63,673 bases of DNA from contig CABRFZ010000011.1 of the NCBI GenBank assembly GCA_902470365.1, positions 1 to 63,673 on the forward strand, given 5' to 3'. Below the pieces are notes generated by a model. That model made no database searches, had not been told where the DNA came from, and saw only the letters and a list, made by a program, of their open reading frames with translations. Source of the DNA: an uncultured Collinsella sp. GTDB taxonomy: Bacteria; Actinomycetota; Coriobacteriia; Coriobacteriales; Coriobacteriaceae. Position numbers and translations under genes: made by a program. Positions 43,961 to 54,218 of the stretch are shown here, one piece after another (within the stretch, counting starts at the first letter, position 1; every line of letters begins with the position of its first letter).

Positions 43961-45786
43961 TCCAGGTTCCTCCCTCCGCGGAACGCGCCAAAGCCAAAGT
44001 GGTCGCAACGCAGGCAGCGGCCTGCCTCCTGGCGAGCCTCCTCCTCGGTAAGGCCCTGCTCGACCAGATTCCAATCGTGAATACGCTCGCCGGCCTCGCG
44101 CTCACCCAGCTCGCAGCGGCCGCACTCATGCTTGCCTTTAAACTGGACGGTCGGCAGCTCGACCTCGAGCTTGATCTTGTGGTCGAAGCCCAGGTAGCGG
44201 TCGATATTTGCCGAAGCCACGCGGCCGGCGTTGATGGCACGGATGACGGTGGCGGGGCCGGTCTGGCAGTCGCCGCCGCTAAAGAGGCCATCGAAGTTGG
44301 GCACGGCACCGTCCGAGTCGGTGACCACGCAGCCCCACTTGCAGGCGATGCCCATGTCCACAAACGGCTTGGAGTCGATGTCCTGGCCAATGGCAACAAA
44401 CACGCGCTCGCAGGGGATGACGCGCTCGGGCGTGGCGGCGGCACGCGGAGCCGGACGACCGCGGCGGGGCTCACCGATAATCTGCGGCTGTACGCGCAGG
44501 CCGTTCACGCGACCGTCCTCGCCCGTCTTGATGGCGAGCGGGGCCGTCAACTCCAGCACCTCGCAGCCCTCGGCCTGGGCACCGGCGATCTCGGCGTCCT
44601 GGGCCGTCATATCGCAGATGCGACGGCGGTAGACGATGCTTACCTTTTCGGCACCGCAGCGCACGGCAGAGCGTGCCACGTCCATGGCCACGTTGCCGCC
44701 GCCGATGACGCACACGCGCTGGCCGCTCAGGTCGGGCAGCTCGTCATCACCGATGGCGCGCAGCATCTTGACGGCCGACTCCACGCCGGGCGCCTCTTCG
44801 TCCGGAAGGCCGAGCTTCTTGTCGCTGTGGGCACCGATGGCCAGATAGACGGCATCGAACTCGTCGCGCAGACGGGCGAGCTCCTCGCCATTCACGGAGT
44901 GGTCGAGTTCCACGTCGATGCCGGCACTCAAGATCCAGTCGATCTCGGCCTGCAGGCGCTCGCGCGGCAGACGATAGCTGGGAATGCCATAGCGCAGCAT
45001 GCCTCCCAGGTGGTGGCGCTGCTCAAAGATGGTCACCTTGTGGCCCATCACGGCCAGGTAGTAGGCACAGGAAAGGCCGGCCGGGCCGCCGCCGATCACG
45101 GCGACGTGCTTACCGGTGTTGTCCACCACATGCGGCTTATGGTCGTTGATGTCACTGTGCTCAACGGCAAAACGCTTGAGAGCGAGGATGTTCATGGGGT
45201 CGTCGACCATGCCGCGACGGCAGTGCATCTCGCAGGGATGCTCGCACACCAAGCCGCAGACGAGCGGCAGCGGATTGTTCTTGCGGATGACCTTGACGGC
45301 ATCAGCATAACGGCCGGCCTCGACGAGCGAAATGTACCCGGGAATGTCGACGTGCGCCGGGCAGCCCGAGACGCACGGGACGCGGGCCTCGCGGTCAAAG
45401 CCGCAGGAGTGCTCGCGGATGTGGTGCTCAAAGTCGTCGCGGAAGCCGCGAATGGCCGTGAGCGCCATGGCGCCGGCCTCGTAGCCGATGGCGCAATCGC
45501 TCGAAAGGTAGATGGTGCGGGCCGTGCGCTCAATCAGGTTGAGCGTAGACTCATCGGTGCGCCCTTCGAGCACATCGGCGAGCAGGTCGCTCAGCGCGCT
45601 CAGGCCCACGCGGCAGGGCGTGCACTTGCCGCAGCTCTGGGTGGAGCACAGGTTGACGAGCGCTGCCGTAAACTCCACGGGACACGGGGCGAGCGAGCTC
45701 ACCGCCAGACGACGTCCGAGCGCATCGTGCAGGTCGTCCATGACGGCCTGAGCGTGGCTGCGTTCCATTACATGCAGTCGAGCCAT
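43954..45786 (-). CDS. NuoF-type iron-sulfur / GltD-like flavoprotein fusion (610 aa)
   Basis: The N-terminal 100 residues match the C-terminal [4Fe-4S] domain of NuoF/HydB (STQSCGKCTPCRVG) without the FMN/NADH-binding part. Residues about 125-600 form a GltD-type oxidoreductase: a cysteine-rich N-terminal cluster region (CVSGCPAHVDIPGYI, CGLVCEHPCEMHC), an FAD loop (AVIGGGPAGLSCAYYLA) and a NAD(P) loop (CVIGGGNVAMDVARSA). The C-terminus adds HECGRCELG and CLRCDHFG motifs. It probably passes electrons between NAD(P)H and the hydrogenase encoded next, whose start it overlaps. ATG 45786 has GAGGGG upstream. Confidence 0.9.
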   Translation of the reverse strand: MARLHVMERSHAQAVMDDLHDALGRRLAVSSLAPCPVEFTAALVNLCSTQSCGKCTPCRVGLSALSDLLADVLEGRTDESTLNLIERTARTIYLSSDCAIGYEAGAMALTAIRGFRDDFEHHIREHSCGFDREARVPCVSGCPAHVDIPGYISLVEAGRYADAVKVIRKNNPLPLVCGLVCEHPCEMHCRRGMVDDPMNILALKRFAVEHSDINDHKPHVVDNTGKHVAVIGGGPAGLSCAYYLAVMGHKVTIFEQRHHLGGMLRYGIPSYRLPRERLQAEIDWILSAGIDVELDHSVNGEELARLRDEFDAVYLAIGAHSDKKLGLPDEEAPGVESAVKMLRAIGDDELPDLSGQRVCVIGGGNVAMDVARSAVRCGAEKVSIVYRRRICDMTAQDAEIAGAQAEGCEVLELTAPLAIKTGEDGRVNGLRVQPQIIGEPRRGRPAPRAAATPERVIPCERVFVAIGQDIDSKPFVDMGIACKWGCVVTDSDGAVPNFDGLFSGGDCQTGPATVIRAINAGRVASANIDRYLGFDHKIKLEVELPTVQFKGKHECGRCELGEREAGERIHDWNLVEQGLTEEEARQEAGRCLRCDHFGFGAFRGGRNLEW

Positions 45787-46126
45787 AAGATCCCCTCTCA
45801 CATGGCAGCCCGGAGGCGAAGCCGAGCGAAGTTGCTACACGCAACACACTGACCTATAAAGTTGTTAGGTCTTCACGCAGTTCGGCAGGCGGCATGAAAT
45901 GTCACCCTCAGCGGTGAAATAGAACATTACCGCAGATAAATGCCATATTTGATAAAACGCGTTACCAAATTGCAATATTCAATGTGAAAAAGAGCGCCTT
46001 ACTATTTTTCCTTTTTGATCCGTTTTCCTCCGTCCCCTTCGGATCACATGATCCCTTGGGAACGGAGGAAAACGGATCGTTTTTGGTGCAAAAGGGCCAG
46101 GTTTGTTTACACCAATCTCACTTGCG
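45787..46126. other. AT-rich intergenic region upstream of the hydrogenase operon
   Basis: This stretch of about 340 bp between two minus-strand genes should hold the operon promoter. It is AT-rich (45900-46016) and ends in the palindrome at 46017-46078. No clear operator was identified. Confidence 0.4.
46017..46078. repeat. GATCCGTTTTCCTCCGT palindrome, copy 2
   Basis: A perfect 17-bp inverted repeat (46017-46033 with 46062-46078), with an inner GGATCA/TGATCC pair as well. The same half-sequence lies at 25299 and in degraded form at 39677. It is 49 bases past the EFR1 ferredoxin stop codon and could also act as a transcript end. Confidence 0.85.
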
Positions 46127-46888
46127 CTAGATGAAGAGCTCGCATTCCTTCCGCACGACGCAAACCTTGCTCAGCATCTGGGAAACAGCGGATAGCTTGT
46201 TGGGATCAAGCTTACGAGCGCTTCGCGGACATACGGCAATGCAGCGCATGCAGGAGATGCACGCCTCGCCAGCTGCTCGTTTGGGGTCACCCTTGTCGAT
46301 AGCACAAACGGGGCACGCCGCGGCGCATGCACCGCAGGAAATGCAATCCTCTGTTGCCTCGGGTGCCATGCGGTGACCTCCGGCTTGTTTATAAGGACGG
46401 TTGCCGGGAATAAAGGGCTCGGATGTATCCTCAGCCAACAGCTTTTGCTGAATTTGCTGCGCAAACTCTGCGAGCTGCGCCTCATCCTGCGCATCCGGAC
46501 GACCGGCAGCAAACTGTCGCGCAATGGAATGTTCTGCAATGGCTGCAACTGCCGCGATCACCCGGAATCCCGCATGCTTCGCAACGTCCTCCAGCTCTAC
46601 GAGCGTGTCCTCAAACGCGCGGTTTCCGTATACACAAACCAAAACAGCCCGAGCCCCGTTGCCGCGCACCATGCCCAACCGGTCAGCCACCACAGCCGGG
46701 ATTCTACCGGCATACGCCGGCACAGAGATTACGGCCACGTCGTCCTCAGTCATCGAGACAGCGCTGAAATCTAGCCCGCTATCGGTCAGATCGACGGTAA
46801 CGGCATTCTTGCCCAGTGCCCCGGCCATAAGGCCAGACACCTTCTGCGTTCCACCCGTCGGACTAAACACAATTTCGAATACGCTCAT
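46127..46888 (-). CDS. EFR1-type ferredoxin/flavodoxin-like protein (253 aa)
   Basis: An N-terminal flavodoxin-like domain (FSPTGGTQKVS phosphate loop, VPAYAGRIP, CVYGNRAFEDTL) is followed by two [4Fe-4S] motifs (CISCGACAAACP and CISCMRCIAVCP). Such proteins are low-potential electron carriers of anaerobes. GGGGAGGG precedes the ATG. Position next to the hydrogenase operon suggests shared electron flow, but it is a separate unit, with 340 bp between. Confidence 0.93.
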   Translation of the reverse strand: MSVFEIVFSPTGGTQKVSGLMAGALGKNAVTVDLTDSGLDFSAVSMTEDDVAVISVPAYAGRIPAVVADRLGMVRGNGARAVLVCVYGNRAFEDTLVELEDVAKHAGFRVIAAVAAIAEHSIARQFAAGRPDAQDEAQLAEFAQQIQQKLLAEDTSEPFIPGNRPYKQAGGHRMAPEATEDCISCGACAAACPVCAIDKGDPKRAAGEACISCMRCIAVCPRSARKLDPNKLSAVSQMLSKVCVVRKECELFI

Positions 46889-47026
46889 CTAGACACCCTC
46901 CCCCTACGCCTGGCAACGCGTCAAGCCGTTTTCACATCCAGCCAGAGTATACGGCACGTGGGGTCCCCGTTTTAATGCACCAAGCACCCCAATGCACCCA
47001 CCCTACGCTGTCTGCTTCTTCGTTTT

Positions 47027-47350
47027 GTATAAATTACGGTACAGATTGTATATATTTACGGGATACCGCCGTGTTCTCCCGAGGTACCCCATCCTGGCCC
47101 GTGCAAAAAACGGAGTATTCTGCAACGTGACCGCGCCAGCACCGCCGCGGGCGGGCAAAACTGTAGGGCGCCGTATCATTTTAAGTCCCGACATGGCGAG
47201 AATGACGCGCCCCTGCTCCGGAAAACGGCGAAATCTAACTCAAAACGCTCGTAAGGGATATCTGAAGGCCACCGTTGGCAATACCGAATCGTATGCAGAC
47301 AACTCGAACTGCAGAATACTCCAAAAAATGCACGGCGCACCCCATGGGAC
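47027..47350. repeat. paired-arm intergenic element, copy B
   Basis: The left arm at 47101-47120 is identical to copy A (GTGCAAAAAACGGAGTATTC), preceded by AGGTACCCCATCCTGGCC. The inverted right arm lies at 47314-47334. The interior differs from copy A. It fills most of the 620-bp gap between the EFR1 ferredoxin and DEAD-box helicase genes, and no gene was found there. Confidence 0.7.
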
Positions 47351-47442
47351 CCATTGCCGCATGGCAGGAAACAGGTCCACGGCATCCTCTAGATGCATTC
47401 CCGAGGAAATCACATTTGAACTAGCGATCGGATACGACAAAC

Positions 47443-47477
47443 AAAAAGGGCCCCGAGCGTAGTTGCTCGGGACCCTT
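47443..47477 (-). terminator. terminator of the DEAD-box helicase gene
   Basis: GGG-CCCCGAGC pairs with GCTCGGGACCC (one mismatch), followed on the minus strand by TTTTTG. It is 33 bases past the stop codon. Confidence 0.9.
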
Positions 47478-47509
47478 GGTTCACCTCGCTCTAGCGGGCG
47501 ATGCGTATG

Positions 47510-49759
<2,250 letters not shown>

Positions 49760-50030
49760 ATGTTGTTGTTCCTTATCTGCACGCGCAATGGGCACGGCAT
49801 GCGGCCGCGCGGGCGTGCTTGGTAGTGCGCTAATACATACAAAAACAGGTGCGCACAGAGAGGACGTTGCTCAGCACGCTGGCGATCGCTTTGGCAGCCC
49901 TATCACGCGCCGTCCAGACGCAGCAGCTCTAAGCGATGGAGCAGATTCGCCGCCGGTTAGTATACCCGTGCTTCGCATGCCCCCACGTAAACCACAGATG
50001 ACGAGGCGGACGAGGTGGGCCCGGCTGATT

Positions 50031-50168
50031 GTCTCAATCTGTAACATCTACAGGGCAATTCTTCCTCTACGTGTTACAGATCGAGACAAACGGTCGACAC
50101 GGTTCACAAACGTCTCAATCTGTAACAGTTACCGAGTAAAATCGGCCCTAATTGTTATAGATCAAGAC
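50031..50168. repeat. inverted-motif array, locus 1 (two hairpin units)
   Basis: The unit arms are 50031-50046 with 50072-50087, and 50112-50127 with 50153-50168. Arms follow GTCTCAATCTGTAACA and its complement. Arm starts are 41 bp apart in each unit and units 81 bp apart. It lies upstream of the FHA-kinase gene pair. The remaining part of the 590-bp gap holds no gene. Confidence 0.9.
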
Positions 50169-50347
50169 AGAGGGGGATTTCCGTCCAGTCCAAACCAAAT
50201 CTCTCAGGCTTCCTGCAATTTCGAACATGTGGCCTATAATGTTGCTTTGGTTACACTATATATTACGCAACCATTTAATACGTCGCCCACCGGGGACCAT
50301 TAATTCCTATCGCCATATTGGCTAGGAAGCAATCAAAGGAGGTATCC

Positions 50348-51310
50348 GTGGCAGCAGAGACGCCTTGCTCGGTCCTCTATAACGATATTCGCTCGTACGG
50401 CGGTCTTAAACATCTCGAGATCGCCCGAATGCTCATCAATGGAAACTCTTATCTCGGCAGTACCCTGCTCGAGAAATGCTCTTCCAACCGCTCGTATCTC
50501 ACCCGTTACATCGTCCATCGCAAGCCTGACCAGTGCGCGCCCTCCATCTACAGCGACTTTACCGTCACCACGCTCAACCTTTCCTCGGCAATCTGCAGCA
50601 AGCTCGGCGGCGGCGAGTCCGCCTATCGGGCAATCGCCGAGCACTATCGCGGTCCGGCCGCCAACGAAATGATGTCGGCTCTCACCAGCTACAAGCTGGA
50701 CAGCCGCCTATATGCAAATGCCCTCAATCGCATCGACAACTTTGACGGCAATGCCGTGCGCGAGAAAAGCACGCTCTTCTTGATGCTCTTTGTGGCAACG
50801 GGGGCGCTCGCCGATCCCGTTCAGGGCGTGGCCACCGTAGAGCGCTTTTGCGACAGCAAGACGGGCGGGCACTTTGGCACCACCGAAACTACCGTCGGAC
50901 GTGGCTTTATGAGCAGCCTGGAGCAGCCGCGCACCGTCGCCCCCAACCTCGGTCTGCTCAGAACCCATGCCGACAACTGCGCCGACATGCAAATCCATCC
51001 CCTCACACGCGATCCGCACGGCACCGTGATTGGTTCTTTGCCCAAAACCTCGCCCAGCATCACCGATGTGGGCGCCGACGCATCGCGCGAGCATCTTCGC
51101 ATTTGGCTTGAGGGTGAGCACTGGTACGCCCAGGGCCTTGGTTCGACCAACGGCACGGTGCTCGAATCGGGTGCAGGCGACGGCGATATTGTGATTGAGC
51201 CGCCGCGCGACCAACGCGAGCCCGGCAAGATCTATCCCCCAGTGGAAATCGAAAACAGCGACAGGCTCCATCTGGGTCTCTACACGACATTCCTTGTCAT
51301 TGTGGACTAG
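50348..51310 (+). CDS. FHA domain protein (320 aa)
   Basis: A helical N-terminal domain of about 200 residues with no recognised family is followed by a C-terminal FHA domain (about 220-318): GTVIGSLPK, the phospho-threonine contact SREHLRI, and LGSTNGTVLE. FHA domains bind phospho-threonine peptides made by Hanks-type kinases, and a kinase gene lies 172 bp downstream. The GTG start at 50348 has a perfect AAAGGAGG 5 nt upstream; an upstream TTG at 50318 overlaps this site. It probably acts as an effector or adaptor of that kinase. Confidence 0.85.
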   Translation: MAAETPCSVLYNDIRSYGGLKHLEIARMLINGNSYLGSTLLEKCSSNRSYLTRYIVHRKPDQCAPSIYSDFTVTTLNLSSAICSKLGGGESAYRAIAEHYRGPAANEMMSALTSYKLDSRLYANALNRIDNFDGNAVREKSTLFLMLFVATGALADPVQGVATVERFCDSKTGGHFGTTETTVGRGFMSSLEQPRTVAPNLGLLRTHADNCADMQIHPLTRDPHGTVIGSLPKTSPSITDVGADASREHLRIWLEGEHWYAQGLGSTNGTVLESGAGDGDIVIEPPRDQREPGKIYPPVEIENSDRLHLGLYTTFLVIVD

Positions 51311-51388
51311 CGCGGACGGCGATCGAAAGACGGTCGCCGTCCGTCTTCCGTCTTCTACCTTCTGCGTCGTAAACGACAATGCTCAGCG

Positions 51389-51449
51389 GTATACGTGGGC
51401 AGTGCGGCTATCATGGTACTTTACCGATATCCGCACTGCTCGCGTATAC
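51389..51449. repeat. 19-bp imperfect inverted repeat before the kinase gene
   Basis: GTATACGTGGGCAGTGCGG (51389-51407) pairs with 51431-51449 with two mismatches. Arm starts are 42 bp apart, almost the spacing in the neighbouring hairpin arrays, but the sequence is different. It may be an operator, an mRNA hairpin between the FHA and kinase genes, or another repeat class. Confidence 0.7.
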
Positions 51450-51481
51450 GTGCGGCAACCCATGCCAGACAAAGGAACGCC

Positions 51482-53566
51482 ATGGGTACTACCGATAGCG
51501 CCTATGGCGACAAACTCATCCGTCTCGATACGTTCGATACCGCCGTGGCGGTCGACCCCAGCGCCGAGGACGACGCCAAACGTCGGTTTATGACGCTTAT
51601 TCTCCAGACGGCCCACCGCAACAACGGCAACATCGGGCACGTGCTGCGCGCGACCAACACGAGCGGCGAGGTCTTTGCCGTCAAGCTGCTCAAGGACAAC
51701 GCTATCCTTTCCGGCCAAGCCCCCGACCGCTCCGCCGAGCAATCGGCAGCGCACCTGGCCAGCACCGCCGCGCTGTTCGAGGAGTACCGTCATCTGTGTA
51801 CCGTCTCGCACCTGCGCGGATTTCCGCGCGTCTATGGCTACGGATCGTGCGAGGATGACCCTCTCATCCTCATGGAGTGGGTCGAGGGCACCTCGCTCAA
51901 GCAGGCGCTGCCCCTGCTTCCGCACGACGCCTCGGGCGGGCTGACCACCCAGATGGTCGCCGCCGTCGGAAACGCCGTGCTTCGTGCGCTCTTGATGACC
52001 CAAGGCCTCGTGAACCCGGTCATCCATCGCGATCTGTCGCCCGCCAATATCATGTTCCGCACCACCAGCCGAACGCTCGAGCAGCAGATTGCTGATTGTT
52101 CCTTTGACCCCTGCCTCATCGACATGGGCTCCGCGACCATGGCTCTCGGCGACGACACGATCACCCGGCGCGCCGACATCTGGCGTTTTGCCACGCCCGC
52201 ATACGCCGCGCCCGAGATGCTCACGCAGGATATCGAAGGCATCGCGGCCCTTCGCCGTTCGCCGGCAATCGACGTCTATGCGCTTTCGAGCATTCTGTAC
52301 CAGCTCTACAGCGGTCGCAAACCGTTTGACTTTGAGTCGACGGACGCCGCTGCAACCGGCTCGTTCTATCTCGTAAAGACCAAGACCAAGCCGGCACCGC
52401 TCGAGCCGCGCTGCGAGGGCGATGAGGCGCTCGTCCAGATCATCATGAAGGGTCTCTCAGTCGAGCAGTGCGATCGTCCCACCGAGCAGCAGATGCTCGA
52501 GGTGCTCTCGGCATACCTCACCGACGCCGAATCCGAAGGCCGCGAGGGCGCGGGCAGTGACACCGCAATTGACATCGACTCCGGTACGCACCTTAAGGTC
52601 GACGTCGCCGGCAAGCGCGCGAGAGAGATCCTGGAGCAGGCCCGGCACGATGCCATGACCCGCCGCCGCTTTATTATCGGTGGCGTTGTCGCAGCCGTTG
52701 CGGGGCTAGGCGTTATCGGGGCGGCAACCCATGGCTTTGGCATCCCCGACTACCTGGACGGCATCCGCAGTTCACTTGACGACTACACTTGGGATCAGCT
52801 GCAGGAGATTTCGCTCAAGATTAAGGCCACCGAGACCCGTAGCGAGGCACGCGAGATTGCCAGGCGCTATCATCTGCTCGATGCCGATGGGCATATCCCC
52901 TATCCGTGTACCAAGCGTGTCACGCTCACCAACGGGCTGCAGGTTGGCGCGCAGCTTGTGGGCATCCGCCACGATGAGCTTCTGGACGGGACGGGCAAGG
53001 CCGGACTAACGTTTATGTTCGACGCGGGTATTGCCGAGCGCAACGCTGCGGCTGAACCGCCGAGCGCCGGCTGGGCAGATTGCGAGCTGCGGGAATGGCT
53101 CAACGGCGACGGCCTTAAGCTGCTGCCCAACGAGTTGCGCGCACTCATTAAAGGGGTCAAGAAGGTCTCGAATAACGCTGGCGCCGCCAACAGCGCATCG
53201 TGCCTGAGCGAGTTGCCCGCAACCCTTTGGCTGCCCGCCATGGTCGAGCTGTGCGGTACGCAACCGCCCGATTCGTTTACCGAGGGCTATCACTACCTGG
53301 CAGACATCTACAACGGCGAGGGCAGGGAGTATCAGCTCTTCCGCGAGCTCAAGGTGAGCCCGTATTCCACGAACGAGACGATGGTCCGCCAGTGGAAGGG
53401 CAAGGACACCTGTTGGTGGGAGCGCACGGTGAGCCCCGACACATCGGAGAGCGAAGGCACGCTCTATATGAACCGCGTGGGGCACGACGGCGACGTCTTT
53501 ACGTACGCAACGCCTGCGGAAAAGCCAAGCAAGCTAACCTGTGTGATCCCCGGGTTCTGTATCTAG
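51482..53566 (+). CDS. membrane Ser/Thr protein kinase with DUF6273-like sensor domain (694 aa)
   Basis: The kinase domain (about 25-340) has the ATP lysine K68 (VFAVKLL), the catalytic loop VIHRDLSPANIMF with D184, and the metal-binding loop LIDMGSA (D214; DMG in place of DFG), followed by TPAYAAPEM. After a linker comes a membrane segment at about 397-418 that begins TRRRFIIGG, a twin-arginine-like motif. The extracytoplasmic part (about 480-694) has the pattern GWADCELREWLNGDGLKLLP seen in DUF6273 domains of surface proteins. ATG 51482 has AAAGGA upstream. It forms a likely signalling pair with the FHA gene. Confidence 0.88.
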   Translation: MGTTDSAYGDKLIRLDTFDTAVAVDPSAEDDAKRRFMTLILQTAHRNNGNIGHVLRATNTSGEVFAVKLLKDNAILSGQAPDRSAEQSAAHLASTAALFEEYRHLCTVSHLRGFPRVYGYGSCEDDPLILMEWVEGTSLKQALPLLPHDASGGLTTQMVAAVGNAVLRALLMTQGLVNPVIHRDLSPANIMFRTTSRTLEQQIADCSFDPCLIDMGSATMALGDDTITRRADIWRFATPAYAAPEMLTQDIEGIAALRRSPAIDVYALSSILYQLYSGRKPFDFESTDAAATGSFYLVKTKTKPAPLEPRCEGDEALVQIIMKGLSVEQCDRPTEQQMLEVLSAYLTDAESEGREGAGSDTAIDIDSGTHLKVDVAGKRAREILEQARHDAMTRRRFIIGGVVAAVAGLGVIGAATHGFGIPDYLDGIRSSLDDYTWDQLQEISLKIKATETRSEAREIARRYHLLDADGHIPYPCTKRVTLTNGLQVGAQLVGIRHDELLDGTGKAGLTFMFDAGIAERNAAAEPPSAGWADCELREWLNGDGLKLLPNELRALIKGVKKVSNNAGAANSASCLSELPATLWLPAMVELCGTQPPDSFTEGYHYLADIYNGEGREYQLFRELKVSPYSTNETMVRQWKGKDTCWWERTVSPDTSESEGTLYMNRVGHDGDVFTYATPAEKPSKLTCVIPGFCI

Positions 53567-53608
53567 GCGGCGGGCGTCTTGCCGTGACGGGACCCCTCCC
53601 CGGCAGTT

Positions 53609-54066
53609 GTCTCGATTTGTAACACTAGCTCGGCAGATACAGGTCTAGATGCTACAGAACGAGACAAACCCCAATCCCGCGAGACAACATCTCAATCTGT
53701 AACAGTAAGGGGTCAAAAACCTCTCTAGATGTTACAGATCAAGACATTTGAGTTGGCCGCGGACGGTCTGTCTCGATCTGTAACAGTAAGGGGTCATATT
53801 TCCCGCCAGATGTTACAGATTGAGACATTGAGTTTATTGCTGAAGGTTCGTCTCGATCTGTAACATCTGGAATCCAAAAACCGGTCTAACTGTTACAGAT
53901 GGAGACAAACTCAAACCTCTCAAAACAAAATCTCAATCTGTAACAGTTAGAGGTCATTTTCCCCGCTAGATGTTACAGATCGAGATATTGATTTGCCGCC
54001 GGAGAGTTTGTCTCATTCTGTAACAGCAGCTCGGCAAAAACTGGGCTAGATGTTACAGATTGAGAC
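53609..54066. repeat. inverted-motif array, locus 2 (six hairpin units, 80-bp period)
   Basis: Left arms start at 53609, 53689, 53770, 53850, 53930 and 54010. Right arms start at 53650, 53730, 53811, 53891, 53971 and 54051. Each left-right pair is exactly 41 bp apart and each unit 80-81 bp from the next. Arms are 16 nt (GTCTCRATCTGTAACA and complement); the 25-nt interiors vary but share a TCTAG or CTAGA flank. It fills the gap between the kinase and copA. Confidence 0.95.
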
Positions 54067-54140
54067 GAAGGGCGGGGATGGTGCACCAACCCGGCAGCCA
54101 CCCTCATCTGTAGCGAAATGTCATACATTTCTTTCTGTAC

Positions 54141-54171
54141 TGGACACCCCCAGGGGGTATGGGTGTATAGT
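54141..54171 (+). promoter_or_regulatory. copA promoter with CsoR-like copper operator
   Basis: The palindrome ACACCCCCAGGGGGTAT (54144-54160) matches the CsoR operator form (TACCCC...GGGGTA). It lies between TGGACA (54141-54146) and TATAGT (54166-54171), which are 19 bp apart. A CsoR gene is in the same cluster, so copper-responsive repression of copA is likely. Confidence 0.75.
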
Positions 54172-54218
54172 ATCAGCAGGTTAACAATTCCAACACCAAA
54201 TTACAGAAAGGAGAAGCC

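Noticed and set aside
43999..45852. Plus-strand open frame of 617 codons
   Set aside because: It is antisense to the NuoF/GltD fusion gene; no domain is recognisable.
53609..54066. CRISPR array
   Set aside because: The spacing is regular, but the repeated unit is a pair of inverted 16-nt motifs rather than a direct repeat, the interiors resemble each other, and no cas gene is present.
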